64,000 nucleotides of DNA from the NCBI GenBank assembly GCA_033065855.1, contig JAVXUO010000678.1:1-64000 (forward strand), written 5' to 3'. Positions 10,941-22,639 of this stretch are shown piece by piece. The notes below the pieces were generated by a model, which worked only from the letters and a program-made list of their open reading frames with translations, did not search any database and was not told the DNA's origin. The position numbers and the translations under genes are program-made. Source of the stretch: Escallonia rubra. Taxonomy: Eukaryota; Streptophyta; Magnoliopsida; Escalloniales; Escalloniaceae. The number at the start of each line of letters is the position of its first letter. The first letter of the stretch is position 1.

Positions 10941-12589
10941 TAGTAGTTAATGCGAAACCACTCTCAAGCATCAGGAGAAGCAGAGATAGGACTGTGCATA
11001 AAAGGCGAGAAATCATCATGGTGGACAACGAGTATTTCACTAAAACTAAGACCTTCTGATGCTCAAAAAAAAATTAAGATAGCTAATGTTGCCTGTGTAA
11101 TGCAGGTCAACTTTCACAACTATAATGCTTTGAGGTGACTTGGCAACCAATGAAGGCAAAAATTTAGAGACAGAAGCCGAAGAACAACCAATTATTGCAA
11201 TAGATAATGTCAAGTGACAGAATATCAAGGTAGACTACCCTGAAATTTAAGTATTTTACTAACAATTTCAAAAGCATTATAAAAGCAATAACATAATACT
11301 GTTCAAACATATCGCAGGTGAACCTCAATTGACACTATCATTCACTAGCACGCTACAAATTAACCAAAAAAAATCAAGGAAGCGACTTTGATCAGAAACT
11401 GGTAATACACATTCTTTTTAAACATGATCTAAACCGAACGAAACTGTACATAATGCAGAATTCTCACACTTTCTAACTTCAAACACAGGTTGAAAAAGGA
11501 AAGTCCATGTCTATCACCAATCGAAAAAATGAGAGATGCAACAGTTGTAACCTTGAAGAAATCCTAACAAATGCACCAAAAATAACTCAGGTGAGATAAA
11601 TACACACACACAAAACACATAGATTGGGAACACAACACTTACTAATAATGACTTTACACAAAAATTGTACTGCTCTTTTAAAGCAAAGCTACTAAGTATT
11701 GAGAACAAAGAAGAACCATGGTACCAAGCATGCAAAAGACGCAGCGAAAAAGTTACAATTACAACGAAAGGACCAACTTGTAAGGACGAAAAGTGTGAAC
11801 CTCCAATAACTTATGAACCACGGTAAACTATTGAAATCAAGAAGACATATGTATTTATTTGAACAAAAATATTGTTGATTCAGTAATAGTGATAAGAAAA
11901 AAAATAGGTACATGTTGAAGCTGGTTGTAATTGGAGACACACAAAAGATATTCATAACATTGTTTGATATAGCCAAAACTTTAATTGGATGTCCAATCTC
12001 AAGATTGATAGAGTCAAAGCAGGTATGCTACTTTCATCACTGTACGCATTGTAAAAAGTTAAACAATGACAACATCTAACATTAAAGAGTTACATACAAA
12101 ACGGAAAAGATCTTGAAGAAAAGGAAGGCAAAGAATTCATCTTCATCATTAGGATGGACAAAAAGACCGAAGATAACAAAATCCGAGCAAGATTGGTAGC
12201 ACATGAAGTTTGAGAGTACTACCCATCAGAACTACATGATGAAAATAATCGAATGACAGATCAAGATCGTGTTCCCTCCAGCCATGCGAAAAAGAAACTC
12301 AAATTTGATGAAGGCTAAAAAGACATTATATAGTACTGTTAATTAATTTATATAAAACTAAAACTGCATCTTCTCATTCCGCAGTTTCGTGTTGAAATAT
12401 GAAGTTTACATATTTGGAATTGTTTATTTGACTTTCTCCATTAGTCTTCTTTTCGCCAACAACTCAATACATTATGATCTTGAAAACTACTTTCGGCCAC
12501 ATCCACGTGCAACTCACGTGTTTTATACTAGTTACATTCAAATGTGCAGTGAGCACTAATAGGATTTGGGATGATGTATCCATCTATTA
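10941..12589. other. Intergenic, nothing identified
   Basis: AT-rich, with short frames on both strands that lack coding character. No element ends were found. Confidence 0.4.
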
Positions 12590-12675
12590 TATTTAGCTGT
12601 CTTTGGACCTAAGGCGGGATATCCTATCCTTTTATTCCAGTATCAATACAATATTCTTATTTACCAAAAAAAAAG
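12590..12675 (+). repeat. LINE-like 3' tail
   Basis: Ends TATCAATACAATATTCTTAT-TTACC followed by nine or more A. The same ending with poly(A) is seen at 15775-15815 and 21215-21253, and is the usual form of plant L1-type 3' ends. Only the tail is recognisable. Confidence 0.45.
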
Positions 12676-13040
12676 ACAAAATGGGTGACCCATCACTGTG
12701 ACCAACCCCCACCGTTATCGATCACCATCGTGACCCACCCCTCGCAACTGCCAATTGCAATCGTGACACACCTTATACACCCAATACATATGTGTTGGTG
12801 CACCGTGCAGGAGTATTTGCATGCTTGGCACTTGTGCACAGATTTGTAGGTTTGTGTGAGCTAGACCTTTGGACTGAATTTGGGTGTTGGCGCTGGGGTT
12901 GTGCGGTGGTTGTGGTCAATGGTGTTAGTGATGTTGTGGTCGTTATTGGTGGTGGTTGGAGTTGATGGGGACAGATCAATGGTGGAGAGAGATGGTGGTA
13001 CTGGAGGGAGAAAAGAAGAAAAAAGGGTGAGGGCTATTAT
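12676..13040. repeat. Low-complexity GTG/CAC-rich stretch
   Basis: Repeated GTGACCCA, GGTTGTGGT and GTGGTGGTTGG type words. The minus-strand frame here is compositional (Pro/Thr-rich) and is not a credible gene. Similar stretches recur at 17340-17600, 27470-27970, 32570-32870 and 33660-33860. Confidence 0.5.
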
Positions 13041-14519
13041 ATCTTTTTGGCCATGATCATCCTTTCAAATCAACGGATACAGGTAATATTAATCACAATT
13101 CTTGAATGTAATTTATCTCTAATGATGCTATGGCAAAATAATGTCTTTGACTGTAATTTATTCATAAACTTAAGAACTTAAGGAATTTCATAATACGGAG
13201 TATTATTTTTACAGATAGTAACGAGACTTGGCATTAAAAGTATTTTTTTCAAGTAACACAAAAGAATATATTCAAATAAAAATGAGTACAAACATGTTTG
13301 GCTTTGAAAATTTGGAATTTATTCCAAAAAAATGTAGTTAAAATACATTCAGAAAATTATGCTTGATATTATGAAAAAATCATAATAAAAACTTTATTTT
13401 CGCATTTCTATCACATATGCCATCTTAATGACGATAACCTCTAGTCATAAAATCTAGGCTTTAGTCATTTTTTTTTTTTTGGTGAAATTTATGTGTGAAC
13501 GGCTTGTTTGAACCCATTTAGTAATACAAGCATAGCATCTTCAACTAACACTTCTTAAATTTCTCATATAGTTCAAGCCTTAATTTGATGGAATTCTTCA
13601 TTTTAGATTTTAAAAATATTACATTTATGGAATTTTACGTTTTGGATTTCTCATTTAAAGCAATACATCATTTTAGATTTTAAAAATATTCTCTTGCTTA
13701 AATAATCATTGTAAACATGGTTTTTATTTTTTAAATTAGGAAAAGGACATTGAGGTAATAGTTCTTTTAATAGTGAGATATGAAGTATGAAGACTGTTCA
13801 GAGTAAAACATAAAATTATCTTAGGTGTTTAAATGTGTCCTTGTTTTAACGAGTTAATTCCTACTTTTTCATATCGTTGCCTCTTTTTTTTGCCGAACAA
13901 AATTTGAAAATATTAAATGTGTTACCTTTCATATTAGGTTATTTATCTTACAAGAAAAGTTTTTTAAATTACTCATACACAGATTTTTTGCTAAACACAT
14001 ATATGAAAAATAGCTTTCTTTCTGGATTATTATTGATTTTGTCGTGTTAGATTAGAGGACTTGATTTTTATATTTTACATTAATTTTTAGTTCTTGGGTT
14101 TGGTTGTGTAATCTTTTCTCGGTTTTTAGATTTTTGTTACTGCTAGTATCGAGTGCCTCTAGATCTGTTTAATGGTAACAGACAAGATATAATTCTAAGT
14201 AAACCGATTTCATATATTCATTATGCATCCAAAGGGATTTTGTGTTGACTGTAATAGGTAATTGTTATTTGAAGCTACAAATCCTCTACATTAGTGTTTT
14301 CAGTTTTTCGAGGTGCTATCTAGATAGATGTCGATGAATATTGTCATTGAATTGTAACGATTGCTCTGCCCAAATTTTATTCTAATAGAAAATGATCCAA
14401 CCCGACAATCTGGGTATCGTTGGATCTTATAATTATTTTATTGGATCAAGGATTAATTAGATGTTTTGTTGTAGAATTGGTTTTAAAAGCAACTTATTTA
14501 GTCTCACGTATACTCAACC
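13041..14519. other. Intergenic, nothing identified
   Basis: AT-rich with homopolymer runs (T at about 13470). A near-exact repeat, ATTTTAGATTTTAAAAATAT, occurs at about 13601 and 13671. No gene seen. Confidence 0.4.
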
Positions 14520-14529
14520 GTAGTACGAA

Positions 14530-15815
14530 ACAAAAGGATACAGAACAACTACTTTCTCTGTCTAAAAATAAAAACACTCTCTCTTCTCTCTACCCCTCTA
14601 AAGTTTCCAAAGACGGAAGCCATCTAGCTGCCTCACCGTGCTTTCGCGTGCATGGGGTGACGACCGGTCTTCGGCGACAATATCTATGTAGTATACTTAA
14701 TTTATTTTAACTTTGGTGTATTGAGAGGAGTGCAGTGTGTGTGGCCGGCGGTAGAAGTGGTAGGATGTTGACGACATAGCGGTGGTAGCCCTATCCTCAA
14801 CTCTAAATGGGGATGGCTGACTCCAATGTCATCGGATCTAGTAGATTTACGTAAACCTGAGTGATTTACTCGATCTGCTAGATCTAGATCTTTGCAACCG
14901 TGGATGTTTGAGAATTTATTGTTCCTAAGAAGAAGAGACTTTCGATTTGTGGGATAGGTGTATTTTTGCCGGGGTTGCCAGAATTCTCACCAGCAATCCA
15001 GGACTGGAAGTGGTCACTTTTGGATGGGGTACTAGTCTCTTTGGCACACCTCACATTCGTCATTGTCACTTCTTGCCTTAGCATTTTGTTTCAGGATCTT
15101 TGGGGTCTACGGGGTGTCATTAGCAGTCTTCAGGTGGCTCTATGTAATGGCTCCTAGATCTTGATTCTAGGGTTTTATTTTTGGGTTCTTCGCGTTAACC
15201 TCGGGGAGGGAATGGTGGAGGGGATAACGCCTTGGGGGATGAGGGTTTTGGTGTGGTGGGGGGCAGGAAAGGAGGGGTGGTTGGGGCCTAGGAGGGGGAA
15301 GGGGTCTGAGGTGTTACAGGGTGATCTAATCTTAGGGGGTGGGGGGATGGGGTTAGTAGGGGGTTAGGGCTTCTACTATTGGGAATGTTCTCTATTTTAT
15401 GTGTTCGGTGGTTTTTTCGTCGTGTCTTGCGATATTTTGTTGTAGTGTTCGAAAGTGATAGTGGATGGTTCCGGACTTGCCTTGTTAAAGACCTGTTTAT
15501 TGTGTGTAGCGCTTCCATAGATGGTTGAGTTCACTTTAGGGTCATGTTGTTCCCGATTGTCTCCTTTAATAAACCTAATCGTATATTATTGTTTACATTC
15601 TATCTGGTATTTTTTGTAAACCTTTAAATTTGACATGTTGCTTTTAGTTGAACAAAAGTGTAGGATATGTTCTACTTTAACTTGATTATAATGTGTATAG
15701 GTTTTATTAGGTAGCTTGTATACTTTTCGACCTTTGCGGTCATTTATACAAACCTCAAACAACTCTGTAATCTTAATTATCAATACAATTCTCTTATTTT
15801 ACCAAAAAAAAAAAA
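14530..15815 (+). mobile_element. LINE-like retroposon without ORFs, copy A
   Basis: About 1.3 kb with a 5' part starting near the CTCTCTAAAAATAAAAAC-type motif and a 3' part ending TCTTAATTATCAATACAATT, then a poly(A) run. Plant L1 LINEs have this 3' end. No endonuclease or reverse-transcriptase frame is present, so it may be an internally deleted, non-autonomous derivative. Copy B at 17850-18438 plus 20559-21253 is the duplicated version. Confidence 0.55.
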
Positions 15816-16253
15816 AATGGTAGACCGTAGACGATTGATTAAGCTCAAGGCGATGTTGGCCGCGTAGTACGATGCTAGTGAAGTAAAAAGGGGTGAGAGA
15901 GAAAACTAACCTTAGCTAGCATTTGTTCTCATTAATGGTGGAACCGGCTTGAAATTCGTTGTTTCCAAACATTTTGTTTCCATAAAGCTAACAGCATGGA
16001 CGTACTTTCCTTTTACTAAACATAAAAGTGAAACTCCGATATCAGCTCTTTTGAGGGGCAATGACGTTCTAGATCTCTCTACCTTGTTTATTGGTAGAAA
16101 ATTTTCGGTTCATAAAAGAAAGAGAAATTGGAGTATTATAACTGTACTTCACTTTTTAACATATTGGATTGATTTGTCACTAAGAATTTTTTTATGGATA
16201 AATATTTATACCATATGTAATCATTTACTATTTATCGAGAAAAGTGAAATAAA

Positions 16254-16326
16254 GGGCTCCGAGGAGCCTTTGGCAAACTTGAGATCCTCCAAGTTGTGGA
16301 CGGGCTAGTACGGCCTTCAAACTGAG
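16254..16326 (+). pseudogene. PR-10/NCS-like exon 1 remnant, copy A
   Basis: GGGCTCCGAGGAGCC-TTTGGCAAACTTGAGATCCT aligns with the second half of exon 1 of the intact gene (about 23009-23078), followed by similar intron sequence. The first half of the exon, with the start codon, and the exon end are missing, and an in-frame stop is present. Upstream sequence (16090-16240) aligns with the region before the intact gene. Confidence 0.75.
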
Positions 16327-16499
16327 TATAATTTCAATTGTTGTGGGACCCTTCATTTGAGGTCTCTTTGAGTTACTTGGCAAAAACAAAAAAAAAATGC
16401 ATTGGACCATTAAAACCTTCTCTAACTTTTTTAAGCTGGCTTTTATGTTAAAGTAGATATGACTTTTGCACAAAGTAAGATTCATACGGCTTTTTGCAG

Positions 16500-16800
16500 A
16501 TAGGTGCAAGAAATACGAGATTGGCTAAGGAATTTGCACAAAAGTTGATTTATTTATATACATGATTTACATCCATGGTCCCTTCACCGCTAAAGAACAG
16601 CCTACAATCAAGCAACAATGTTACTAGATAGGGATGGAGAACAGAAACAGTTGTTACGATATTAGCCAGGCATCTCGTATACTTTTCCAATAATCCTATC
16701 CCATGATAGCGGTTGGCCATCTCGGATAGCCTTGCATCCACATTTTGATTAAATTCTCCGATAATTCTTATCCCACACAAGTGTTAAGCTTTCTCGGATA
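16500..16800 (-). pseudogene. LINE RNase H scrap, copy A
   Basis: Minus strand encodes pieces reading FSGEGTMDVNHVYK and, in the better preserved copy B, INFCADALANL. This is the H-x-x-R/K-E-x-N-x-x-A-D-x-L-A region of the RNase H domain of plant LINE polyproteins. It lies inside what was the intron of the PR-10 remnant. Confidence 0.65.
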
Positions 16801-17330
16801 GCTCAAATTCCTGACCAGTAACAATCCCAACATGGCCTGAACATTCACCGAACCATATGACAGTAATCTAACTGAGCTCCCGATCAAATTTCGTCACTAG
16901 CTTGGTGATCTGTAACGTCGAAATCAAGTTTGACTCAATTAAATAGACCGACTCATTTAATAATAAAAAAACTCAAATTTTGAAGCCATTCTCAGATTTG
17001 AAAGATGTAAATGCCATTTGTTTGTGAAATGGTTCAACCAGGAAATCCTTTTTGAGTAGATCTAGCCTCGTGATTTGTGTTTAGTGAAAATAAAAGGCAG
17101 GTAAGGAAAGAGGTCAACTAATTAAACTTTTGTATACTCTAGAGAGATCTAGCCCCTTGATTTGTAAAGAATTTTTGGTTCAATAAACAAAAAGGAAAAT
17201 TACAATATGAATAATCCTACTTCACTTTTTAATATAGTAGATTAGATTAGATTAATTTGTCACTGTCAATCTCTTAACTCGTATATTTGCTGGTACCACC
17301 TACATTTAATGGGGGAAAAATAGAATACAA

Positions 17331-17844
17331 GGGATAACTCCGGCCACATGTCATAACCATCGTTCTAGCCGCCGATCTACACGCCACCACCATCACATAA
17401 TTACACAAACCCACCGCCGTTCACCATATGCGTAGCCCCCTCTCTACACACCAGTCGTCGATCTACAAAAATGACCGGCCATGATCTACACATAACCACC
17501 ATTACTCTGTCCCCCGCTCCGATTACAAGCATCAAGCACCACCCACCATCGTCCCTCAATCACCTGTCGAACTTAGAAGCACCCAAAGGAACGAACGAGG
17601 TAGATCAATTCCTGTAGAGGAGCTGGTTTTAGATGTGAATTTCTAGAGAGAGAAAGAGGGAGAGAGGGGTTTCTAGATATTGCTGGACGGAAGATTTGAC
17701 AGTCGTTAACTCTAGAGCTTGGATGTGCTTTTTGGGTTTGCTAACGTGGCACAAACTGAACCCTTGAAATTGATCCGATGGCTGTAATTAGAGTTTCAGC
17801 ATGTCTGTTGTAACCCTAGTTACAGCAGACGATTTGGATACAGA
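17331..17844. other. Spacer between duplicate blocks
   Basis: Unique relative to the duplicates. Rich in CCACCATCAC-type words with a GAGAGA stretch near 17645. No gene seen. Confidence 0.4.
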
Positions 17845-18597
17845 CAAAAGGGACACGTTACAATGACTTTCTCTCTCTAAAAATAAAAACCATATCTCCT
17901 CTCTCTACCCCTCTAAAGTTTTGAAACATCGACGCCCTCTGGCTACCCCACCGTGCTAGCACATGCATGGGGCGGCGGCCGGTCTTCGACGACGATATTC
18001 GTGTAGTGTACTTAACTTTGTTTATGTATTGGTGTATTGAGATGAGTGCACTATGTGTGGCCAGCAGCAGAAGTGGTGGGATGTTGACAACATAGCGGTG
18101 GTAGAGGCCCTATCCTCATCTCCAAATGGAGATGGCTGACTCCGATCTCGTCAGATCTACGTAAAACTGAATGATCTACTCGATCTGCTAGATCTATATA
18201 TTTGCAACCACGAATGTTTGAGCACTTCTTGTTCCTCAGAAGAAGAGAATTTTGATCTGTGGGCTAGGTTTATCTTTGCCAAGGTGGCCAGAATTCTAAC
18301 CAGCAGTGACCGGAATCCTTGCCAGGACTGGAAGTGGTCAGTTTTTTATGGGGTATTAGTCCCTTCTGCATACTTTACTTTCACCAGTGCAACTTCTTGC
18401 CTTAACGTTTTGTTTCAGGGTCTGAGGGGTGCCATTAGCAGTGGCGGAACCAGGATTTCATCCCAGGGGGGGCTAAAAATATATCGAAAGAGATAAATAT
18501 TTTTATAAGTAAAATAGCACACAAAAACAAAGTGCACTTTTCGATAATACACAAAACATACTAAAAAGCATCTAACAATGTTAATAACATTGTTAGG

Positions 18598-19520
18598 TCT
18601 TACGTCGAAGACAGCAAAAATGTGAAATGGTGTCCTGCACCAGGCTGCGACTTTGCTGTTGAATACGAAGTTGGTAGTGAAGTTTATGACATAAATTGCT
18701 TGTGCTTACATAGCTTTTGATGGAATTGTACTGAGGAAGTCCATCGTCCTGTGGACTGCGATACCAGGGCCAAGTGGATAAGGAAAAACAGCGACGAGTC
18801 TGAGAACATGAACTGGATTCTTGCAAATTCGAAGCCTTGTCCCAAGTGCAAGCGAAACATTGAGAAAAATAAGGGTTGCAATCACATGACGTGCGGGCCT
18901 CCGTGCTTGCATCAGTTTTGCTGGATATGTCTTGGTTCTTGGCAAAACCATAATAGCTCTTTTTGGTGCAATGGTTACGAGGAGGGAGTGTACAAGGACG
19001 AAACCACGATGAGGAGAGAAAAAGCCAAGGAGTCTTTGGACAAATACACGCATTATTTTTAACGTTGGGAGGCCAACCTAACATCAACAAAAAAAGCAGC
19101 AGCGGATTTGCATCAGATGCGAACTACCAAAATCAAGGAAATTAGCGAAAATTTGGGAAAACTTGAGATAGAGTTGGAATTTCTTGTAAAAGCGTGGCTG
19201 CAGATAGTTGAATGTAGGCAGGTTCTCACGTGGACATATGCTTATGGATACTACCTACCCGGCTACCCGCAGACGAACCTGCCAAGAAAGAACTGTTTGA
19301 GTTCTTGCAATGTCAGACTGAAGCTGCTTTAGAAAAGCTTCATGAATGCGCAGAGGGGGAAGTACAAGCTAATCTCATGGAGAAAATTTCAGCAACTGAC
19401 ATAGTCGGTTATGCTGATTTTCAGAGGGAACTAGTCCATCTGACTTCTGTGACTCGGAACCACTTTGAGAAGTTGGTCACAGCATTACAAAATGATCTAT
19501 TGGACGTAAGTTCTTCCTAA
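18598..19520 (+). pseudogene. ARIADNE-type RBR E3 ubiquitin ligase, captured intronless fragment
   Basis: The frame reads from the IBR domain (YVEDSKNVKWCPAPGCDFAV) into RING2/Rcat ([19 protein letters not shown], which keeps the Cys-rich catalytic region) and then the C-terminal ARIADNE helices (AWLQIVECRQVLTWTYAYGY, VHLTSVTRNHFEKLV). RBR ligases of this group pass ubiquitin from E2 to substrate through a RING2 Cys. The N-terminal part and RING1 are absent. Stops occur at 18718-18720 (in place of a Cys) and 19060-19062, and a frameshift lies near 19265-19285. Plant ARIADNE genes of this type have many introns, yet none interrupts this sequence, which suggests an mRNA-derived copy. The frame ends at a TAA that begins a run of A, but GTAAGT lies just before it, so the 3' end origin is unclear. 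Confidence 0.9.
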
Positions 19521-19589
19521 AAAAAAAAGAAAACGAGACGAGGTTGGTTTTTGGCCCCAAAGCGAAGACAAATTAAATCACATATCCGA

Positions 19590-19775
19590 CATCTCAATCC
19601 AATTGGGTCCCATCCTCCATCAATCATCTCAATTCTCAAACGCTCAATGCACAATTAACAACATATAATCAGCATGAAAATAATCTCAACATATAATCAG
19701 CATAAAATCCAATTGGGTCACATTCTCCATCAACAATCTCAAATCTAAGTGCTCAATGCACGATTAACATCCATA
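19590..19775 (+). repeat. Imperfect tandem repeat inside hAT 1
   Basis: Two units, each with CCAATTGGGTC-CAT-CTCCATCAA, CTCAATGCAC and ATTAAC. A shorter repeat, CAACATATAATCAGCAT, sits between. Noncoding. Confidence 0.6.
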
Positions 19776-20558
19776 AAGCATCAATTAATAATCTAAATTA
19801 TCAAATACACAACTAACAACCTAAAATTATTAATCAATTCTCAATAGCAAAAGAAATTGTTCAAAATGCACACTGACCTCAGTCCTCAGAAATCAGAACG
19901 GCGTTGCCGGAGTTGGGTGGGGACTGGCCAACTTAGAGGTGAACTTAGATCTGCCATATCTGATCTGGCCGGAGTCGCCGGAGTTGGGTGGGGACTGGCC
20001 GGAGTTGGGGTGGGGACCGTCGGACTGGGGAGGCCTTCACCAATCACCGGCTTCGCGCTTCGGAGTTCGGAATCGGGGGACGGCGACCGGTGACCGCGGG
20101 TTAGTGGGTGGTGCCGGAGTGCGGCGAGCCTCGATGGCTGAGAGAGCTGACTGCCGAGAGAGAAGGAGAGATGCCGGCAGCCGGCGTGACTGGTGACTCG
20201 TGAGACTGTGAGTGTGAGAGCTTGATTGACGCCACCATCGCCACGCCTGAGAGAGCCAAGAGCCCGAGAGAGGAGGAGAACTGCCGTCTGCCGAGCTGCC
20301 GTCTACCGGCGTGCCGCGGTGTCAGCGGTGAGCCGGTGTCTGCCTGTCCGGTGAGTCGGTGACTGACTGTGAGAGTGAGATTGTGAGAGCCGGCCGAAAG
20401 AGGAGGGGAGAGAGAGAGAGAGAGAAAGGAAAAGTGGAAAATGAAAAATGAAAAAAAAAACACTATATATATTTAAATTTTTTTATTTTTTTTTTCAAAA
20501 TCTCAAGGGGGGCTATAGCCCCCCCTCGTACAAGCCTAGTTCCGCCCCTGGCCATTAG

Positions 20559-21253
20559 CAGTCTTCAGGTGGCTTTATGTAATGGCTCTTAGATCCTGAT
20601 TCTAGGGTTTTGTTTTTTGGGTTCTCCATGTTAACCTCGGGGAGGGAGGGGTGAAGGGGATAACACCTCGTGGGATGGGGGTTTTGGTGTGGTGGGGGGC
20701 GGGGGAGGAAAAGTGGTCATGGCCTGGGAGGGAGGAAGGGGTCTGAGGTGTAACGGGGTAATTTGATCTCCGCAGGAGGGGGGGTTTTCTACTTTTGGGA
20801 GTGTCCTCTATTGTATGTGCTATAAAGTTTTTTCGCCGTGTCTTGCGGCATTTTGCTGTAGTGTTCGAAAGTGATAGTGGATGGTTCCAGACTTGCCGCG
20901 TTGTAGACCTGTTGATTGTGTATAACGCTTCCATGGATGGTTGAGTTCACTTTAGGGTCGTGTTGTTCCTTATTGTCTCTTTTAATTATCTTAATCGTAT
21001 ATTATTTTGTTAACCTTTTAATTTGGCATGTTGTTTTTAGTTGAGGAAAAGTGGAGGATATGTTCTGCTTTAACTTGATTATAATGTGTATAGGTTTTAT
21101 TAGGTATCTTGTCTACTTTTCGACCTTTGCAATCATGTATACAGAGTCATAAAAATTTCGTAAATGTTTGTTAGCTCTCTTTTAGAGAGACTTGAAACAA
21201 CCCTGTAATCTTAATTATCAATACAATTTTCCTATTTTACCCCCCAAAAAAAA
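20559..21253 (+). mobile_element. LINE-like retroposon, copy B, 3' part
   Basis: Continues the sequence interrupted at 18438. It matches 15120-15800 closely, including the CATTAGCAGTCTTCAGGTGG junction, and ends TATCAATACAATTTTCC-TATTTTACC then A-rich sequence. Confidence 0.6.
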
Positions 21254-21881
21254 GTTGTACTCAACCCAATTAATTCAGTTTTTTCTTGGGTTAAAGCTTG
21301 TTGAGTTTAGAACTATACTGATTTTCTTAAGTTGGGTACAAACTCAACCCAACCCGACCCACCGAAGTTACACTTATTCTATGGTAGACGGTAGACAATT
21401 GATTAAGCTCAAGGCGATGTTGGCCGCATAGTATGATTATGGTGAAGTAAAAGGGCTGAGAGAGAAAACTAACCTTAGCTAGCATTTGTTCTCATTAATG
21501 GTGGAACCGGCTTGAATTTGGTTGTTTCCCGACATTTTGTTTCCATAAAGATATTTTTGAGATACTATAATTAATTTGGCAATAAAATAAAAGTTGACGG
21601 CATGGACGTACTTTCCTTTTACTACACAGAAAAGTGAAACTCCAATATAAAATTGTGAAGCTCCAATATCAGCTCTTTTGAGAGGCAATGACGTCGTAGA
21701 TCTCTCGACCTTGTTTATTGGTAGAAAATTTTCGGTTCATAAAAGATAGAGAAGTTAGAGTATTATAACCGTACTTCACTTTTTAATACATTTAGATTAA
21801 TTTGTCGCCGATAATCTTTTTATGGATAAATATTTATACTAGATGTTAGCATTTACTGTTCATTGTGAAAAGTGAAATAGA

Positions 21882-21953
21882 GGGCTCCGAGGAGCTTTTG
21901 GCAAACTTGAGATCCTCCAAGGTGATGGACGGGCTAGTACGATCTTCAAACTA
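21882..21953 (+). pseudogene. PR-10/NCS-like exon 1 remnant, copy B
   Basis: Same truncated exon piece as at 16254, with the same missing first half, so the truncation happened before the block was duplicated. It is followed by intron-like sequence sharing GCCTCCTTGAGTTATTT with the intact gene's intron. Confidence 0.75.
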
Positions 21954-22125
21954 AGTATAATTTCAATTGTTCTCGGACCTTCATTGGACGCCTCCTTGAG
22001 TTATTTTGCAAAGAAATAAGACTGCATTGGACCATTAAAACCTTCTCTAACTTTCGTAAGCTGGCTTTTATGTCAAAGTAGATATGAATTTTGCACAAAG
22101 TAAGATATATAAGGCTTTTTGCAGA

Positions 22126-22330
22126 TAGGCGCAAGAAAATGAGATTGGCTAAGGCATCTGCACAAAAGTTGATTTCTTTATATACATGATTTACATCCAT
22201 GGTGCCCTCACCGCTAAAGAGCAGCCTACAATCGAGCAACGTCGTTACTAGATAGGGATGAAGAAGAGAAATAGTCGTTACGAGACTAACCAGGGATCTA
22301 GTAAAAAAAAAATTCCAATAATCCCTATCC
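22126..22330 (-). pseudogene. LINE RNase H scrap, copy B
   Basis: The minus strand encodes LDCRLLFSGEGTMDVNHVYK and then INFCADALANLIFLRLSAKS, which is recognisable as the end of a plant L1-type polyprotein RNase H domain. It is better preserved than copy A. Confidence 0.7.
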
Positions 22331-22639
22331 CACGCTAGTAGAGGGCCATCTCGGATAGCCCTCCATCCACATTTTGATTAGTGTCTCCAATAATTCCTAT
22401 CACACACAAGTGTTAAGCTATACTGGATAGCTCAAATACCTGACGAGTAATAATCCCAACATGGCATGAACATTCACCAAACCATATAACATTCACCGAG
22501 CTCCCATCAAACTGCTTCACTAGCTTGGTGATCTGTAACGTCGAAATCAAGTTTGACTCAATTAAATAAACCGACTCATTTATTTAATAATAAAAAACTC
22601 AAAATTTGAAGCCCTTCTCAGATCTGAAGATGTAAATGC

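Larger units (their letters stand above)
14520..17330 (+). repeat. Duplicated block, copy A
   Basis: Aligns by eye, in the same order and orientation, with 17845-22890. Contents: LINE-like retroposon (14530-15815), a promoter-like segment, a truncated exon-1 remnant of the PR-10 gene (16254-16326), a minus-strand LINE RNase H scrap, then a second promoter-like segment (17040-17310) that stops just before where the PR-10 start codon should be. Because the unrelated pieces keep the same order in both copies, this is a segmental duplication rather than repeated insertion. Confidence 0.85.
18439..20550 (+). mobile_element. hAT element 1, carrying an ARIADNE-like sequence
   Basis: Termini CAGTGGCGGAACCAGG and, inverted at the right, CAGGGGCGGAACTAGG. 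They are flanked by a perfect 8-bp target duplication GCCATTAG at 18431-18438 and 20551-20558. An 8-bp duplication and CAGNGGCGGA ends are typical of hAT, and the ends resemble the Tip100 group (inference). There is no transposase frame, so it is non-autonomous. Its interior holds a broken ARIADNE E3 ligase sequence, a tandem repeat and a GC-rich stretch ending in GA repeats. Both ends share sequence with the element at 35513-38296, so the two belong to one family. Confidence 0.92.

Noticed and set aside
15161-15367. Gly/Trp-rich frame in the LINE-like retroposon
   Set aside because: Composition comes from G-rich untranslated sequence, and the duplicate copy does not keep the frame.
18593-19090. 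Minus-strand frame of 165 codons
   Set aside because: It is antisense to the ARIADNE sequence, whose zinc-binding motifs are clear on the plus strand.
20101-20463. Minus-strand frame of 120 codons in hAT 1
   Set aside because: GA-repeat and GC-rich terminal sequence of the element; no dimerisation or catalytic motif of a hAT transposase.
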